Positions 16,507 to 24,033 of a stretch of DNA of 37,680 nt are shown in pieces. A program made the position numbers and the translations under genes. The notes under the pieces are model-generated. The model saw only the letters and a program-made list of their open reading frames with translations, ran no database searches and was not told where the DNA came from. The first letter of the stretch is position 1; the number at the start of each line of letters is the position of its first letter. The stretch comes from RGIG5612 sp017511185 (GTDB taxonomy: Bacteria; Bacillota; Clostridia; Lachnospirales; Lachnospiraceae), in contig JAFWLF010000127.1 in the NCBI GenBank assembly GCA_017511185.1, positions 1 through 37,680 on the forward strand, in the 5' to 3' direction.

Positions 16507-17537
16507 ATTCACAGAAAATTGACATAAAATCGCTACAATACGACGCATTGCAGGAACTGGTGAAAGATCTTGGACAGCCAAAGTACCGTGCTGGTCAGAT
16601 CTTCTCCTGGCTGCATGAAAAGGGCGTAAGGTCCTTTGAGGAAATGACAAACCTGCCGGAAAGCCTGCGCAAAGAACTCTCGGAAAAATGTGATATCGTG
16701 AATATCACAAAAAAGAAGGTCCTGACCTCTTCTATAGACGGTACCAAAAAGTATCTGTTTGAATTACAGGATGGTCATTTGATCGAGAGCGTCATGATGC
16801 GGTACAAACATGGAAACAGTGTCTGCGTTTCTTCTCAGGTTGGCTGTGCTATGGGCTGTTCGTTTTGCGCATCCACTTTAAACGGCTGTGTGAGAGATCT
16901 TAGGGCATCTGAGATCCTGGATCAGGTGTATGAGATCCAGAAAGATATCGGGGAAAGAGTCTCCAATATTGTGATCATGGGAATGGGAGAACCACTGATC
17001 AATTATGACCATGTAGTGGGGTTTGTAAGGATCGTGAGTGCGGAAAATGCCTTGCATATAAGCCAGAGAAATATTACAATATCCACATGCGGGATTGTAC
17101 CCGCTATAATAAAATTGTCCAAAGAACAGCTAAAGGTGACCTTGGCTTTATCTCTGCATGCCCCAAATGACGACATCAGAAAGGCCATCATGCCAATAGC
17201 GAAGAAATATTCCATGCAGGAGATCCTGGATGCGTGTGATTCCTATTTTCAGGAAACAGGCCGCCGGGTCACGTTTGAATACTGTCTGATCGACCAGGTG
17301 AATGATCGGCCGGAACATGCAAGAGAGCTTGCAAAACGCCTGAAAGGAAAAGGCGCGCATGTGAACCTGATCCCGGTCAATCCGACTCCGGAGAATCACT
17401 ACCATGAGGCGAAAGAAAAGGAAATCCGCCTCTTTACTCAGATTTTGGAGGATAGTCAGATCACAGTCACCAGACGGCGGGAAATGGGCAGAGATATCAG
17501 CGGTGCCTGCGGGCAGCTGGTAAGGAGAAGCAGTTGA
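16503..17537 (+). CDS. rlmN: 23S rRNA (adenine-2503-C2)-methyltransferase, radical SAM
   Basis: This dual-specificity radical SAM enzyme methylates C2 of A2503 in 23S rRNA and A37 in some tRNAs. The 344-residue length is typical. The iron-sulphur cluster motif appears as CAMGCSFC (about 117-124) after SSQVGCA. It is followed by the family block NIVIMGMGEPLINYDHV and later NLIPVNPTPENHY. The mechanistically required C-terminal cysteine is present in MGRDISGACGQL. The N-terminal helical RNA-binding domain includes QPKYRAGQIFSWLHEKGV. Cfr-type resistance enzymes are related, but the RlmN-type N-terminus and the housekeeping neighbourhood argue for RlmN. It overlaps rsmB by 4 bases and the phosphatase by 4 bases. 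Confidence 0.96.
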   Translation: MNSQKIDIKSLQYDALQELVKDLGQPKYRAGQIFSWLHEKGVRSFEEMTNLPESLRKELSEKCDIVNITKKKVLTSSIDGTKKYLFELQDGHLIESVMMRYKHGNSVCVSSQVGCAMGCSFCASTLNGCVRDLRASEILDQVYEIQKDIGERVSNIVIMGMGEPLINYDHVVGFVRIVSAENALHISQRNITISTCGIVPAIIKLSKEQLKVTLALSLHAPNDDIRKAIMPIAKKYSMQEILDACDSYFQETGRRVTFEYCLIDQVNDRPEHARELAKRLKGKGAHVNLIPVNPTPENHYHEAKEKEIRLFTQILEDSQITVTRRREMGRDISGACGQLVRRSS

Positions 17538-18253
17538 AATCATTTGGATTGACGGATATCGGATTATCCAGAAAATTTAATCAGGATTACTCGCTGGAAT
17601 GTGATGAACCGATCGGAAATCTGGACAACCTGTACGTTCTTTGTGACGGGTTGGGCGGTCATAACGCCGGGGAATTTGCTTCAGAAAATGCGGCAGAGAT
17701 CTTTTTTGATATTTGTGAGTCTTCGGATTCCAGAATGCCTTTGTCGATTTTTCGGGAAAGTGTAAACAAGGTCAATGAACTGATCTATTACAAAGGCAGG
17801 GAACCGGAGTATCAGGGTATGGCAACCACGCTGGTAGCAGCAACCGTCCGTGATTCGACTGCTTATATCATTAATGTAGGGGATTCCAGAGCCTATATCA
17901 TCGGAGATGAGATCACACAGATCACATGGGATCACTCTTATGTGGGAGAACTGATCCGGGAAGGAAAGATCTCCCGTGACGAGGCAAGGTTTCACAGCAA
18001 AAACAATGTGATCACAAGAGCGATCGGAGCAGAGCGGACAGTGGAACCGGACTATTTTCAGGTCACCATGGATTATGGTGAGACGCTACTCTTGTGTTCA
18101 GATGGGTTATATAACATGGTCAGTGAAATGGCCATCAAAAAAGTGGTGAATTCAGACCTTTCACTTAGAGCCAAAGCGGAAAAACTGATACGCATGGCCA
18201 ATGCAGCGGGAGGAAAAGATAATATAGCAGTTGTTCTGATTACAGAAGACTGA
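17534..18253 (+). CDS. prpC: PP2C-family serine/threonine protein phosphatase
   Basis: This cytosolic, Mn2+/Mg2+-dependent phosphatase reverses the action of the PASTA kinase encoded next to it. It has 239 residues, typical for bacterial PrpC/Stp. Metal-binding motifs are visible: RKFNQDY near the N-terminus, LCDGLGGHNAGEFAS (about 35-50), INVGDSRAYI, LLCSDGLYNMVS and GGKDNIAVVLI at the end. The start is a TTG whose last two bases are part of the rlmN stop (TTGA). An AAGGAG site at 17522-17527 supports it. The rlmN-prpC-prkC-rsgA-rpe order is widely conserved in Firmicutes, which supports a role in the growth and cell-wall signalling pair. Confidence 0.94.
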   Translation: MKSFGLTDIGLSRKFNQDYSLECDEPIGNLDNLYVLCDGLGGHNAGEFASENAAEIFFDICESSDSRMPLSIFRESVNKVNELIYYKGREPEYQGMATTLVAATVRDSTAYIINVGDSRAYIIGDEITQITWDHSYVGELIREGKISRDEARFHSKNNVITRAIGAERTVEPDYFQVTMDYGETLLLCSDGLYNMVSEMAIKKVVNSDLSLRAKAEKLIRMANAAGGKDNIAVVLITED

Positions 18254-18276
18254 CCTTTTTGAAAGGCGGATAGTAC

Positions 18277-20310
18277 ATGATACGAGTTGGGATGTTTATT
18301 GAAGACAGGTACGAGATACTGGAAAAGATCGGTTCCGGCGGCATGAGCGATGTCTATAAAGCAAAATGCCATAAATTGAACCGTTTCGTAGCAATTAAGT
18401 TTTTAAAACCGGAATTTTGTGAGGACAAAAACTTCGTTGCTAAATTTCAGATCGAAGCACAGTCGGCAGCAGCTCTTCTGCATCCGAATGTAGTGAGCGT
18501 TTATGATGTTAATGAATATGAAGGCGTTTATTATATCGTCATGGAATATGTGGACGGTATTACGCTGAAACAGTATATCGACCGTAACGGACGCCTTCCT
18601 ATCAAGGAAGCAACCAGCATTGCCATCCAGATCGGACAGGGCATCGAGGCAGCTCACAATGCAAATATCATCCATCGGGATATTAAACCACAAAACGTCC
18701 TAATCTCCCGTGAAGGTAAGATCAAAGTTACGGATTTTGGTATTGCAAGAACAACAACGGCAAATACGATCAGCCAGGATATTCTTGGATCCGTTCATTA
18801 CATTTCGCCGGAGCAGGCCAGAGGCGGCCAGGTAGATGAACGGAGCGATATTTATTCTTTCGGTATCGTTTATTATGAAATGGTGACAGGAGCGCTTCCA
18901 TTTGATGGCGATTCCACGGTATCGATCGCTTTGAAGCATATTCAGGAGACCGTTCCGCCGGTCAGCGAACTGATCAATAACGCACCTACCAGCATTGTTC
19001 GCATTATTGAGAAATGTACACAGAAGAAACCGGAAAGAAGATATCAGAAAATGTCTTCTCTTCTGGCAGACTTAAAAACGGCGCTGATCTCTCCGAATGA
19101 AGATTTCGTAGTTCTGGAGCCTGAAGCAACAGAAAACGCAACGATCATGATGAGTGCTAGAGACGCACAAAGACTCAGGGAAGAAGGCGCCCAGGCTAAT
19201 CAAAGACGTATCGTCCGCCAGCAAAGTGCAGATGAGTATGAAACCTTTCATGAGTTCGATGATGCTTATGCTGACGATGATTATGATGAGTACGACTCTT
19301 ATGAGGATGAATACGATGACTATGATGAGTACGACGACTATGATGATGACGCCTACGAAGAGTACGATGACTACGATGATGACGATGATTTCATCGATTA
19401 TGAAGACTATGACAAGAAAAAACCTGGAAAGAAGGAAAAAGACCCTGCCAGAAAGAAAATGGACAAGATCATTCTGATCTGCGGTATAGCAGTCGGAATC
19501 ATCATCCTGGTCGTTTTGGGCGTGGTTGGAGCAAAAGCCCTGAAGGGCGGCTGCGGTGGCAGCGGAAAACGTCAGCAGTCTGAACTGATCGAGATGATCA
19601 ATGTGAAGGACATGAATTTTGTGGATGCGAAGGCTAAGCTGGAAGATCTTGGTTTTACCAACGTGGAAGCAGAATATGTGACAAGTGAGACCGTAGAAAA
19701 AGGAAAGGTCATCAAGCAGAACGAAGCAGAAGGAAGCCGTATTGCAGCAGATACAAAGATAGTTCTTCAAGTCAGCTCCGGAAAAGAAGTTCTTGCTCTT
19801 GATGATTATGTAGGCAAGACGCAAACGGAGGCACAGTCCGCATTGAAAGAACTGGGTATTCAGTCTAAGATCACCACCCGATACAGCGATCAGGTTGAGA
19901 CTGGTAAAGTAATCGAAACCAACCCGGCAGCCGGATCTCAGATTTCCAAAGATACGGTGGTAGAGCTGATCGTAAGCCGCGGACCGGAAGTCAAGAACGC
20001 AACTGTCCCGAACCTGATCGGAAGTACAGAAGCAGAAGCTAAAACGGCATTGCAGGATTTGAAACTGAATGCACAGGTAGAATACCGTGAGACCAGCAGT
20101 GCGGCAGATTATGGCAGAGTCGTGCAGCAAAGTCACGCAGCCGGTTCTACGGTGGCGGAAGATACCACGATCACCATCGTGATCGGTGTTGAGCCACAGA
20201 CCGAACCGCCGACAGAACAACCGCCGACAGAACCGACAGAACCGCCGAGCGGTGAAGAACCGGGCGGAGACGAACCAGGCGGAGATGAGCCAGGTGGAGA
20301 TGAGCCTTAA
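18277..20310 (+). CDS. prkC: PASTA-domain serine/threonine protein kinase
   Basis: This is a single-pass membrane kinase (677 residues). The outer PASTA domains of the family bind muropeptides or lipid II, and the cytoplasmic kinase controls cell-wall synthesis, division or spore germination. The kinase domain covers about 1-270: glycine loop GSGGMSDVYKA, Lys in VAIKFLKPEF, HRDIKPQNV (about 132), DFGIAR (about 153) and VHYISPEQARG. An acidic linker (about 318-380), made almost only of Asp, Tyr and Glu, leads to the transmembrane helix (about 397-421). Three PASTA repeats follow at about 436-636. The tail is Pro/Thr/Glu-rich and ends in three GGDEP repeats. The adjacent PP2C phosphatase is its natural partner. 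An AAAGGCGG ribosome binding site precedes the ATG. Confidence 0.96.
   Translation: MIRVGMFIEDRYEILEKIGSGGMSDVYKAKCHKLNRFVAIKFLKPEFCEDKNFVAKFQIEAQSAAALLHPNVVSVYDVNEYEGVYYIVMEYVDGITLKQYIDRNGRLPIKEATSIAIQIGQGIEAAHNANIIHRDIKPQNVLISREGKIKVTDFGIARTTTANTISQDILGSVHYISPEQARGGQVDERSDIYSFGIVYYEMVTGALPFDGDSTVSIALKHIQETVPPVSELINNAPTSIVRIIEKCTQKKPERRYQKMSSLLADLKTALISPNEDFVVLEPEATENATIMMSARDAQRLREEGAQANQRRIVRQQSADEYETFHEFDDAYADDDYDEYDSYEDEYDDYDEYDDYDDDAYEEYDDYDDDDDFIDYEDYDKKKPGKKEKDPARKKMDKIILICGIAVGIIILVVLGVVGAKALKGGCGGSGKRQQSELIEMINVKDMNFVDAKAKLEDLGFTNVEAEYVTSETVEKGKVIKQNEAEGSRIAADTKIVLQVSSGKEVLALDDYVGKTQTEAQSALKELGIQSKITTRYSDQVETGKVIETNPAAGSQISKDTVVELIVSRGPEVKNATVPNLIGSTEAEAKTALQDLKLNAQVEYRETSSAADYGRVVQQSHAAGSTVAEDTTITIVIGVEPQTEPPTEQPPTEPTEPPSGEEPGGDEPGGDEPGGDEP
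19231..19416 (+). repeat. Asp/Tyr-rich low-complexity tract in the kinase linker
   Basis: Imperfect GAT/GAC-TAT/TAC-GAG codon repeats encode a run dominated by Asp, Tyr and Glu between the kinase domain and the membrane helix. The tract is about 62 residues long and contains more than a dozen tyrosines. It is internally repetitive at the DNA level, so it is prone to length change by slippage. Confidence 0.8.
20257..20301 (+). repeat. Three 15-base repeats encoding the kinase C-terminal tail
   Basis: Units start at 20257, 20272 and 20287 (for example GAACCGGGCGGAGAC), each encoding EPGGD, with a few third-position differences. They end at the stop codon. They follow a TEPPTEQPPTEP-type segment and would form a flexible, acidic extracellular tail after the last PASTA domain. 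Confidence 0.85.
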
Positions 20311-20345
20311 AAAGGGAAATCCTATTATAAATAAGCAGGTGAGAT

Positions 20346-21239
20346 ATGTACGGAAAAATAGTGAAAGCAGTATCAGGGTTCTATTATGTCAGAATGGAAA
20401 ACTACACCCTGATCGAATGTAAAGCAAAAGGATCGTTCAAACATAATGATGTCACACCGCTGGTGGGTGATGATGTGCAGTTTGAAGTGACTGACGGGGC
20501 AAACAGGAAAGGCCTGATCGTGGATATTTATCCGCGTTTTAACGAACTGAAAAGGCCTCCTGTCGCAAATGTTGACCAGGCGATGGTTGTCTTTGCAGTG
20601 CGGAATCCTAACCCGAATCTCAGCATTTTGGACCGGTTCCTTTGTCTTATGAAAAAACAGGGGATTGAAACGATCATCGTATTTAATAAAAAAGACCTCG
20701 CAGGGAGAACGGACATAAAGGATCTGAAAAAGATCTATAAAAATGCCGGATGCAAGCTGTATTTTACGGCTGCGACGGAAAATGGCAAAGGAATGTTTTT
20801 CCTGAACCGGCAGCTCCAGAAAAAGATCACCGTCATGGCGGGCCCATCCGGCGTTGGAAAATCCACGATCTTAAACGTGTTATCCAATAATAATGAAGAG
20901 ATCGTTCAGACCGGGTCGATCAGTGAAAAACTGGGCAGAGGAAAGCATACGACACGTCATAACGAAATCTACTGGGTACAGAAAAAGATTCAGATCATAG
21001 ACACTCCGGGATTCACTTCCTTACTGGTCAATTCGGATGATTATACCAGAGAGGAACTGCAGGATGCCTTTCCTGAGTTTGCTCCATTTAAAGAGCAGTG
21101 CAAGTTTAAAAACTGTTCTCACATTAAGGAAAAAGACTGCGCTGTCAAGAAAGCAGTAGATGAGGACAAGATCCCTGTCTCCCGTTACAACAGCTATAAG
21201 TCCATTTATCAGGAACTGAAATCACAGGAAAAATATTAA
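20346..21239 (+). CDS. rsgA: Ribosome small-subunit-dependent GTPase A
   Basis: RsgA (YloQ/YjeQ) is a circularly permuted GTPase that checks late 30S maturation. The 297-residue protein has an N-terminal OB fold (about 1-70) and then the permuted G motifs: NKKD (G4), GPSGVGKST (Walker A/G1, about 164-172) and DTPGF (G3). A C-terminal zinc-binding knuckle (CKFKNCSHIKEKDC) follows. An ATG at 20346 follows a GCAGGTGAG site. It lies 35 bases after the kinase and before rpe, the usual Firmicutes order. Other ribosome-maturation genes (rsmB, rlmN) are nearby in the same cluster. Confidence 0.97.
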   Translation: MYGKIVKAVSGFYYVRMENYTLIECKAKGSFKHNDVTPLVGDDVQFEVTDGANRKGLIVDIYPRFNELKRPPVANVDQAMVVFAVRNPNPNLSILDRFLCLMKKQGIETIIVFNKKDLAGRTDIKDLKKIYKNAGCKLYFTAATENGKGMFFLNRQLQKKITVMAGPSGVGKSTILNVLSNNNEEIVQTGSISEKLGRGKHTTRHNEIYWVQKKIQIIDTPGFTSLLVNSDDYTREELQDAFPEFAPFKEQCKFKNCSHIKEKDCAVKKAVDEDKIPVSRYNSYKSIYQELKSQEKY

Positions 21240-21245
21240 GAAAGA

Positions 21246-21272
21246 AAACGCGTGCAATTAGTGCATGCGTTT
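21246..21272 (+). other. Hairpin between rsgA and rpe
   Basis: AAACGCGTGCA (21246-21256) pairs with TGCATGCGTTT (21262-21272) around a 5-base loop, 11 pairs with one G-U. The sequence after it (CCTTTAAAGG) is not a good T-run, so it is more likely an mRNA processing or stability element, or a weak terminator, than a strong stop. Confidence 0.55.
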
Positions 21273-21289
21273 CCTTTAAAGGGGAAAAT

Positions 21290-21946
21290 ATGAATATATT
21301 AGCACCATCCATTCTTGCTGCAGATTTTAAGCAGTTGGGACGGCAGTTAGAAGAAATCCGGGAAAACGGAGCAGAGTATGTACATATCGATGTGATGGAC
21401 GGCAAATTTGTTCCGAGCATTTCTTTTGGAATGCCGGTGATCAAATCCATCCGCCCTGCAACAGACAAAGTATTTGATGTACATCTGATGATCGAAGAGC
21501 CGATCCGCTATCTGAAGGAGTTTAAGGAAAGCGGAGCCGATATCATTACGGTTCATTATGAAGCTTGCGGGGATGTTGCAGAAACCCTTCAGGGGATCCG
21601 CGATCTTGGGCTAAAAAGCGGGCTTTCCATTAAGCCGAAAACGGAAGTGGATGTAGTGAAGGACTTGCTTCCGCTTTGTGATATGATCCTGCTGATGAGT
21701 GTGGAACCGGGCTTTGGAGGACAGAAATTCATTGATGGCTCCCTGGAACGCGCCAGTGAGCTGAGAAAAATCATTAATGCATCCGGACTTCCGATCGATC
21801 TGGAAATTGATGGAGGGATCACACTGGATAATGTTGCCGATGTATTGGATGCCGGCGTGAATGTTATTGTAGCAGGAAGTGCTGTATTCAAGGATCCTGC
21901 AGAAAACACAAAACAGTTTATGGAGATATTAAATGGGCGAAATTAA
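21290..21946 (+). CDS. rpe: Ribulose-phosphate 3-epimerase
   Basis: This enzyme interconverts ribulose-5-phosphate and xylulose-5-phosphate in the pentose phosphate pathway. It is a TIM barrel of 218 residues, a normal length. Conserved motifs are MNILAPSILAADF, HIDVMDGKFVPSISFG (metal-binding His and Asp), DVHLMI, SVEPGFGGQKFI and the phosphate-binding DLEIDGGI...NVIVAGSAVF. An AAAGGGGAAA site precedes the ATG. Its last 14 bases overlap the pfkA start in another frame, coupling two steps of central carbon metabolism. In many Firmicutes a thiamine pyrophosphokinase gene follows rpe; it is absent here. Confidence 0.97.
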   Translation: MNILAPSILAADFKQLGRQLEEIRENGAEYVHIDVMDGKFVPSISFGMPVIKSIRPATDKVFDVHLMIEEPIRYLKEFKESGADIITVHYEACGDVAETLQGIRDLGLKSGLSIKPKTEVDVVKDLLPLCDMILLMSVEPGFGGQKFIDGSLERASELRKIINASGLPIDLEIDGGITLDNVADVLDAGVNVIVAGSAVFKDPAENTKQFMEILNGRN

Positions 21947-22901
21947 AAAGATTGCCGTGTTAACGAGCGGCGGAGATGCACCTGGCATGAATGCAGCGAT
22001 CCGAAGTGTCGTGCGTGCCGGTATCAAAGAAGGATACGAAGTATATGGTGTGCAGAGAGGCTATCACGGACTTTTACGCGGGGAATTGGAGCAGATGAAT
22101 ACCCGTGATGTTTCCGAAATCCTGCAAAGAGGCGGGACGATGCTTCATACAGCCCGTTCTAAGGAATTCACGGAAGAGGCCGGACAACAGAAGGCAAAAG
22201 AGATCCTGGAAGTTTTCGGCATCGATGCGCTGATTGTGATTGGCGGTGATGGATCTTTCCGCGGAGCAAGAGATCTGAGCAAGCTTGGAGTCCCGGTCAT
22301 AGGGATACCGGCTACGATCGATAATGATGTGGCTTGCAGTGATTTCAGCATTGGATTTGATACCGCTGTTAATACTGGCCTTGCAGCAATTGACCGTATT
22401 CGGGAGACAGCATCTTCTCATGAGAGATGTTCTGTGATCGAAGTGATGGGAAGAAATGCAGGATTTATCGCAATGGAAGTAGGGATCGGCTGTGGAGCAG
22501 AATGCGTCCTGATCCCGGAAGTTGCATTTGATTTAGAAAAAGATGTCTGCCAGCAGCTTTTAAAAGGCAGGAATATGGGGAAACATCACTTTATCGTAGT
22601 TCTTGCAGAAGGCGCCGGAAGCGCCGTGGAAATGGCAAAAACGATAGAAGAGATTACAGAAATTGAAACCCGCGCTACGGTTCTCGGATATGTACAAAGA
22701 GGAGGAAGCCCATCTGCATATGATCGTATGATCGCCTCTCTGATGGGAATCCGAGCCGTGGAATGTATAGCGCAGGGAAGATTTAACCGCGTGGTCATAG
22801 ACCGGGAAGGAAGGATCCAGGATATGGATCTGGAGGAAGGGCTGTCTATGAAAAAAAACATTTATCCGGGCAGTCTGGGAGCAGTTGACATACTATTCTG
22901 A
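21933..22901 (+). CDS. pfkA: ATP-dependent 6-phosphofructokinase
   Basis: This enzyme phosphorylates fructose-6-phosphate in glycolysis. The 322-residue length fits the bacterial PfkA group. Visible motifs are LTSGGDAPGMNAAIRS with the nucleotide-binding Gly near 11, VIGGDGSFRGA (about 101-111, a glycine after GGD as in ATP-type enzymes), PATIDNDVACSDFSIGFDTAVN with the catalytic Asp (about 127) and EVMGRNAGF. Allosteric-site arginines are plausible but not checked. The start lies inside the rpe end (14-base overlap) with a GGAGAT purine run upstream. The 3' end is followed by queA after 7 bases. Confidence 0.97.
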   Translation: MGEIKKIAVLTSGGDAPGMNAAIRSVVRAGIKEGYEVYGVQRGYHGLLRGELEQMNTRDVSEILQRGGTMLHTARSKEFTEEAGQQKAKEILEVFGIDALIVIGGDGSFRGARDLSKLGVPVIGIPATIDNDVACSDFSIGFDTAVNTGLAAIDRIRETASSHERCSVIEVMGRNAGFIAMEVGIGCGAECVLIPEVAFDLEKDVCQQLLKGRNMGKHHFIVVLAEGAGSAVEMAKTIEEITEIETRATVLGYVQRGGSPSAYDRMIASLMGIRAVECIAQGRFNRVVIDREGRIQDMDLEEGLSMKKNIYPGSLGAVDILF

Positions 22902-22908
22902 TACAAAT

Positions 22909-23934
22909 ATGAATTTACACGACTTTTATTATGATTTACCGAAGGAACTGATCGCGCAGGATCCGCTGACAGATCGCGCATCCTCCCGCTTGTTAGTGAT
23001 GGACAGAAAGAGCGGGGAATTCTCGCACGATGTCTTTCGCAATATTACGCATTACCTGAAAAAAGGAGATTGTCTGGTTCTGAACGATACCAAAGTGATT
23101 CCGGCCAGATTATTTGGTACACGCTGTGATACAAACGCCTTGATAGAGATCCTTCTTCTGACACGGAAAAGTAATACGGATTGGGAATGCTTAGTGAAAC
23201 CGGGAAAGAAAGCGCGCACAGGGTGCAGACTTTCTTTTGGGAACGGAGAACTGTTCGGGACGATTATTGATGTTTTAGAAGACGGAAACCGGATCATCCA
23301 TTTTGAATTTGACGGTATTTTTGAAGAGATCCTGGACCGTTTGGGACAGATGCCGCTTCCTCCATATATCACGCATACGCTGAAAGACAAAGACCGTTAC
23401 CAGACTGTTTATGCGGTTCATACCGGCAGTGCGGCAGCACCAACAGCCGGCCTGCATTTTACAAAAGAACTGCTGCAGGAAATTGAAGAGAAGGGCATTA
23501 AGATCGCTAAGGTGACTCTTCATGTCGGGTTGGGTACGTTCCGTCCGGTAAAAGAAGAAAACATCCTGGATCACCATATGCACTCGGAATACTATACAGT
23601 TACTGAGGAAACCGCACAGCTGATCAATCAGACCCGTGCAGAGGACGGACGCATCATCTGTGTTGGAACCACTTCTACCAGAACTCTGGAGTCAGTCGCA
23701 GCAGAAGACGGTACAATGAAGGCTGCATCCGGCTGGACCGATATATTCATTTATCCTGGCTACCGTTTTAAAGTTACGGATGGGCTGATCACTAATTTCC
23801 ACCTGCCGGAGTCTACACTGGTCATGCTGGTCAGTGCCTTTTCTACAAGGGAGAATATCCTCCGTGCTTATCAGGCCGCTATTGATGAAAAATACCGTTT
23901 TTTCAGCTTTGGCGACGCTATGTTTATAATCTGA
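22909..23934 (+). CDS. queA: S-adenosylmethionine:tRNA ribosyltransferase-isomerase
   Basis: QueA transfers and rearranges the ribosyl part of SAM onto preQ1 at the wobble position of GUN-anticodon tRNAs, making epoxyqueuosine. I choose the ATG at 22909, giving 341 residues starting MNLHDFYYDLPKELIAQDP, which is the family's normal N-terminus. A TTG at 22885 would add eight residues and overlap pfkA; it has a GGGAG only 3 bases away, so it is not well placed. Conserved blocks include DCLVLNDTKVIPARLFG, GSAAAPTAGLHFT, LHVGLGTFRPV and GTTSTRTLES. No other queuosine genes are in the window; the cell may complete the pathway elsewhere. This gene ends the long cluster. Confidence 0.95.
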   Translation: MNLHDFYYDLPKELIAQDPLTDRASSRLLVMDRKSGEFSHDVFRNITHYLKKGDCLVLNDTKVIPARLFGTRCDTNALIEILLLTRKSNTDWECLVKPGKKARTGCRLSFGNGELFGTIIDVLEDGNRIIHFEFDGIFEEILDRLGQMPLPPYITHTLKDKDRYQTVYAVHTGSAAAPTAGLHFTKELLQEIEEKGIKIAKVTLHVGLGTFRPVKEENILDHHMHSEYYTVTEETAQLINQTRAEDGRIICVGTTSTRTLESVAAEDGTMKAASGWTDIFIYPGYRFKVTDGLITNFHLPESTLVMLVSAFSTRENILRAYQAAIDEKYRFFSFGDAMFII

Positions 23935-23953
23935 AAAACCCCTTTATGTTTTC

Positions 23954-23982
23954 TTGTGCAATAAGAATGATAGTGGTACAAT
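23954..23982 (+). promoter_or_regulatory. Promoter before the HerA-like gene
   Basis: TTGTGC (23954-23959) and TACAAT (23977-23982) are 17 bases apart. The -10 matches five of six consensus bases, the -35 only three. It is in the 99-base gap after queA, where a new transcript is expected. Confidence 0.5.
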
Positions 23983-24033
23983 TTACATTAGTTTTTTGTG
24001 CCCTTTTATAAGTATGAAAAAGGAGGAAAGATT

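Noticed and set aside
19154..19477. 107-codon plus-strand frame rich in Met and Thr
   Set aside because: A frame-shifted reading of the same acidic repeat; the kinase frame continues intact across it.
19072..20220. 382-codon minus-strand open frame with an apparent membrane segment
   Set aside because: It is the reverse of the PASTA kinase. The Ile/Val-rich 'helix' is simply the complement of the GAT/GAC/TAT repeat in the acidic linker.
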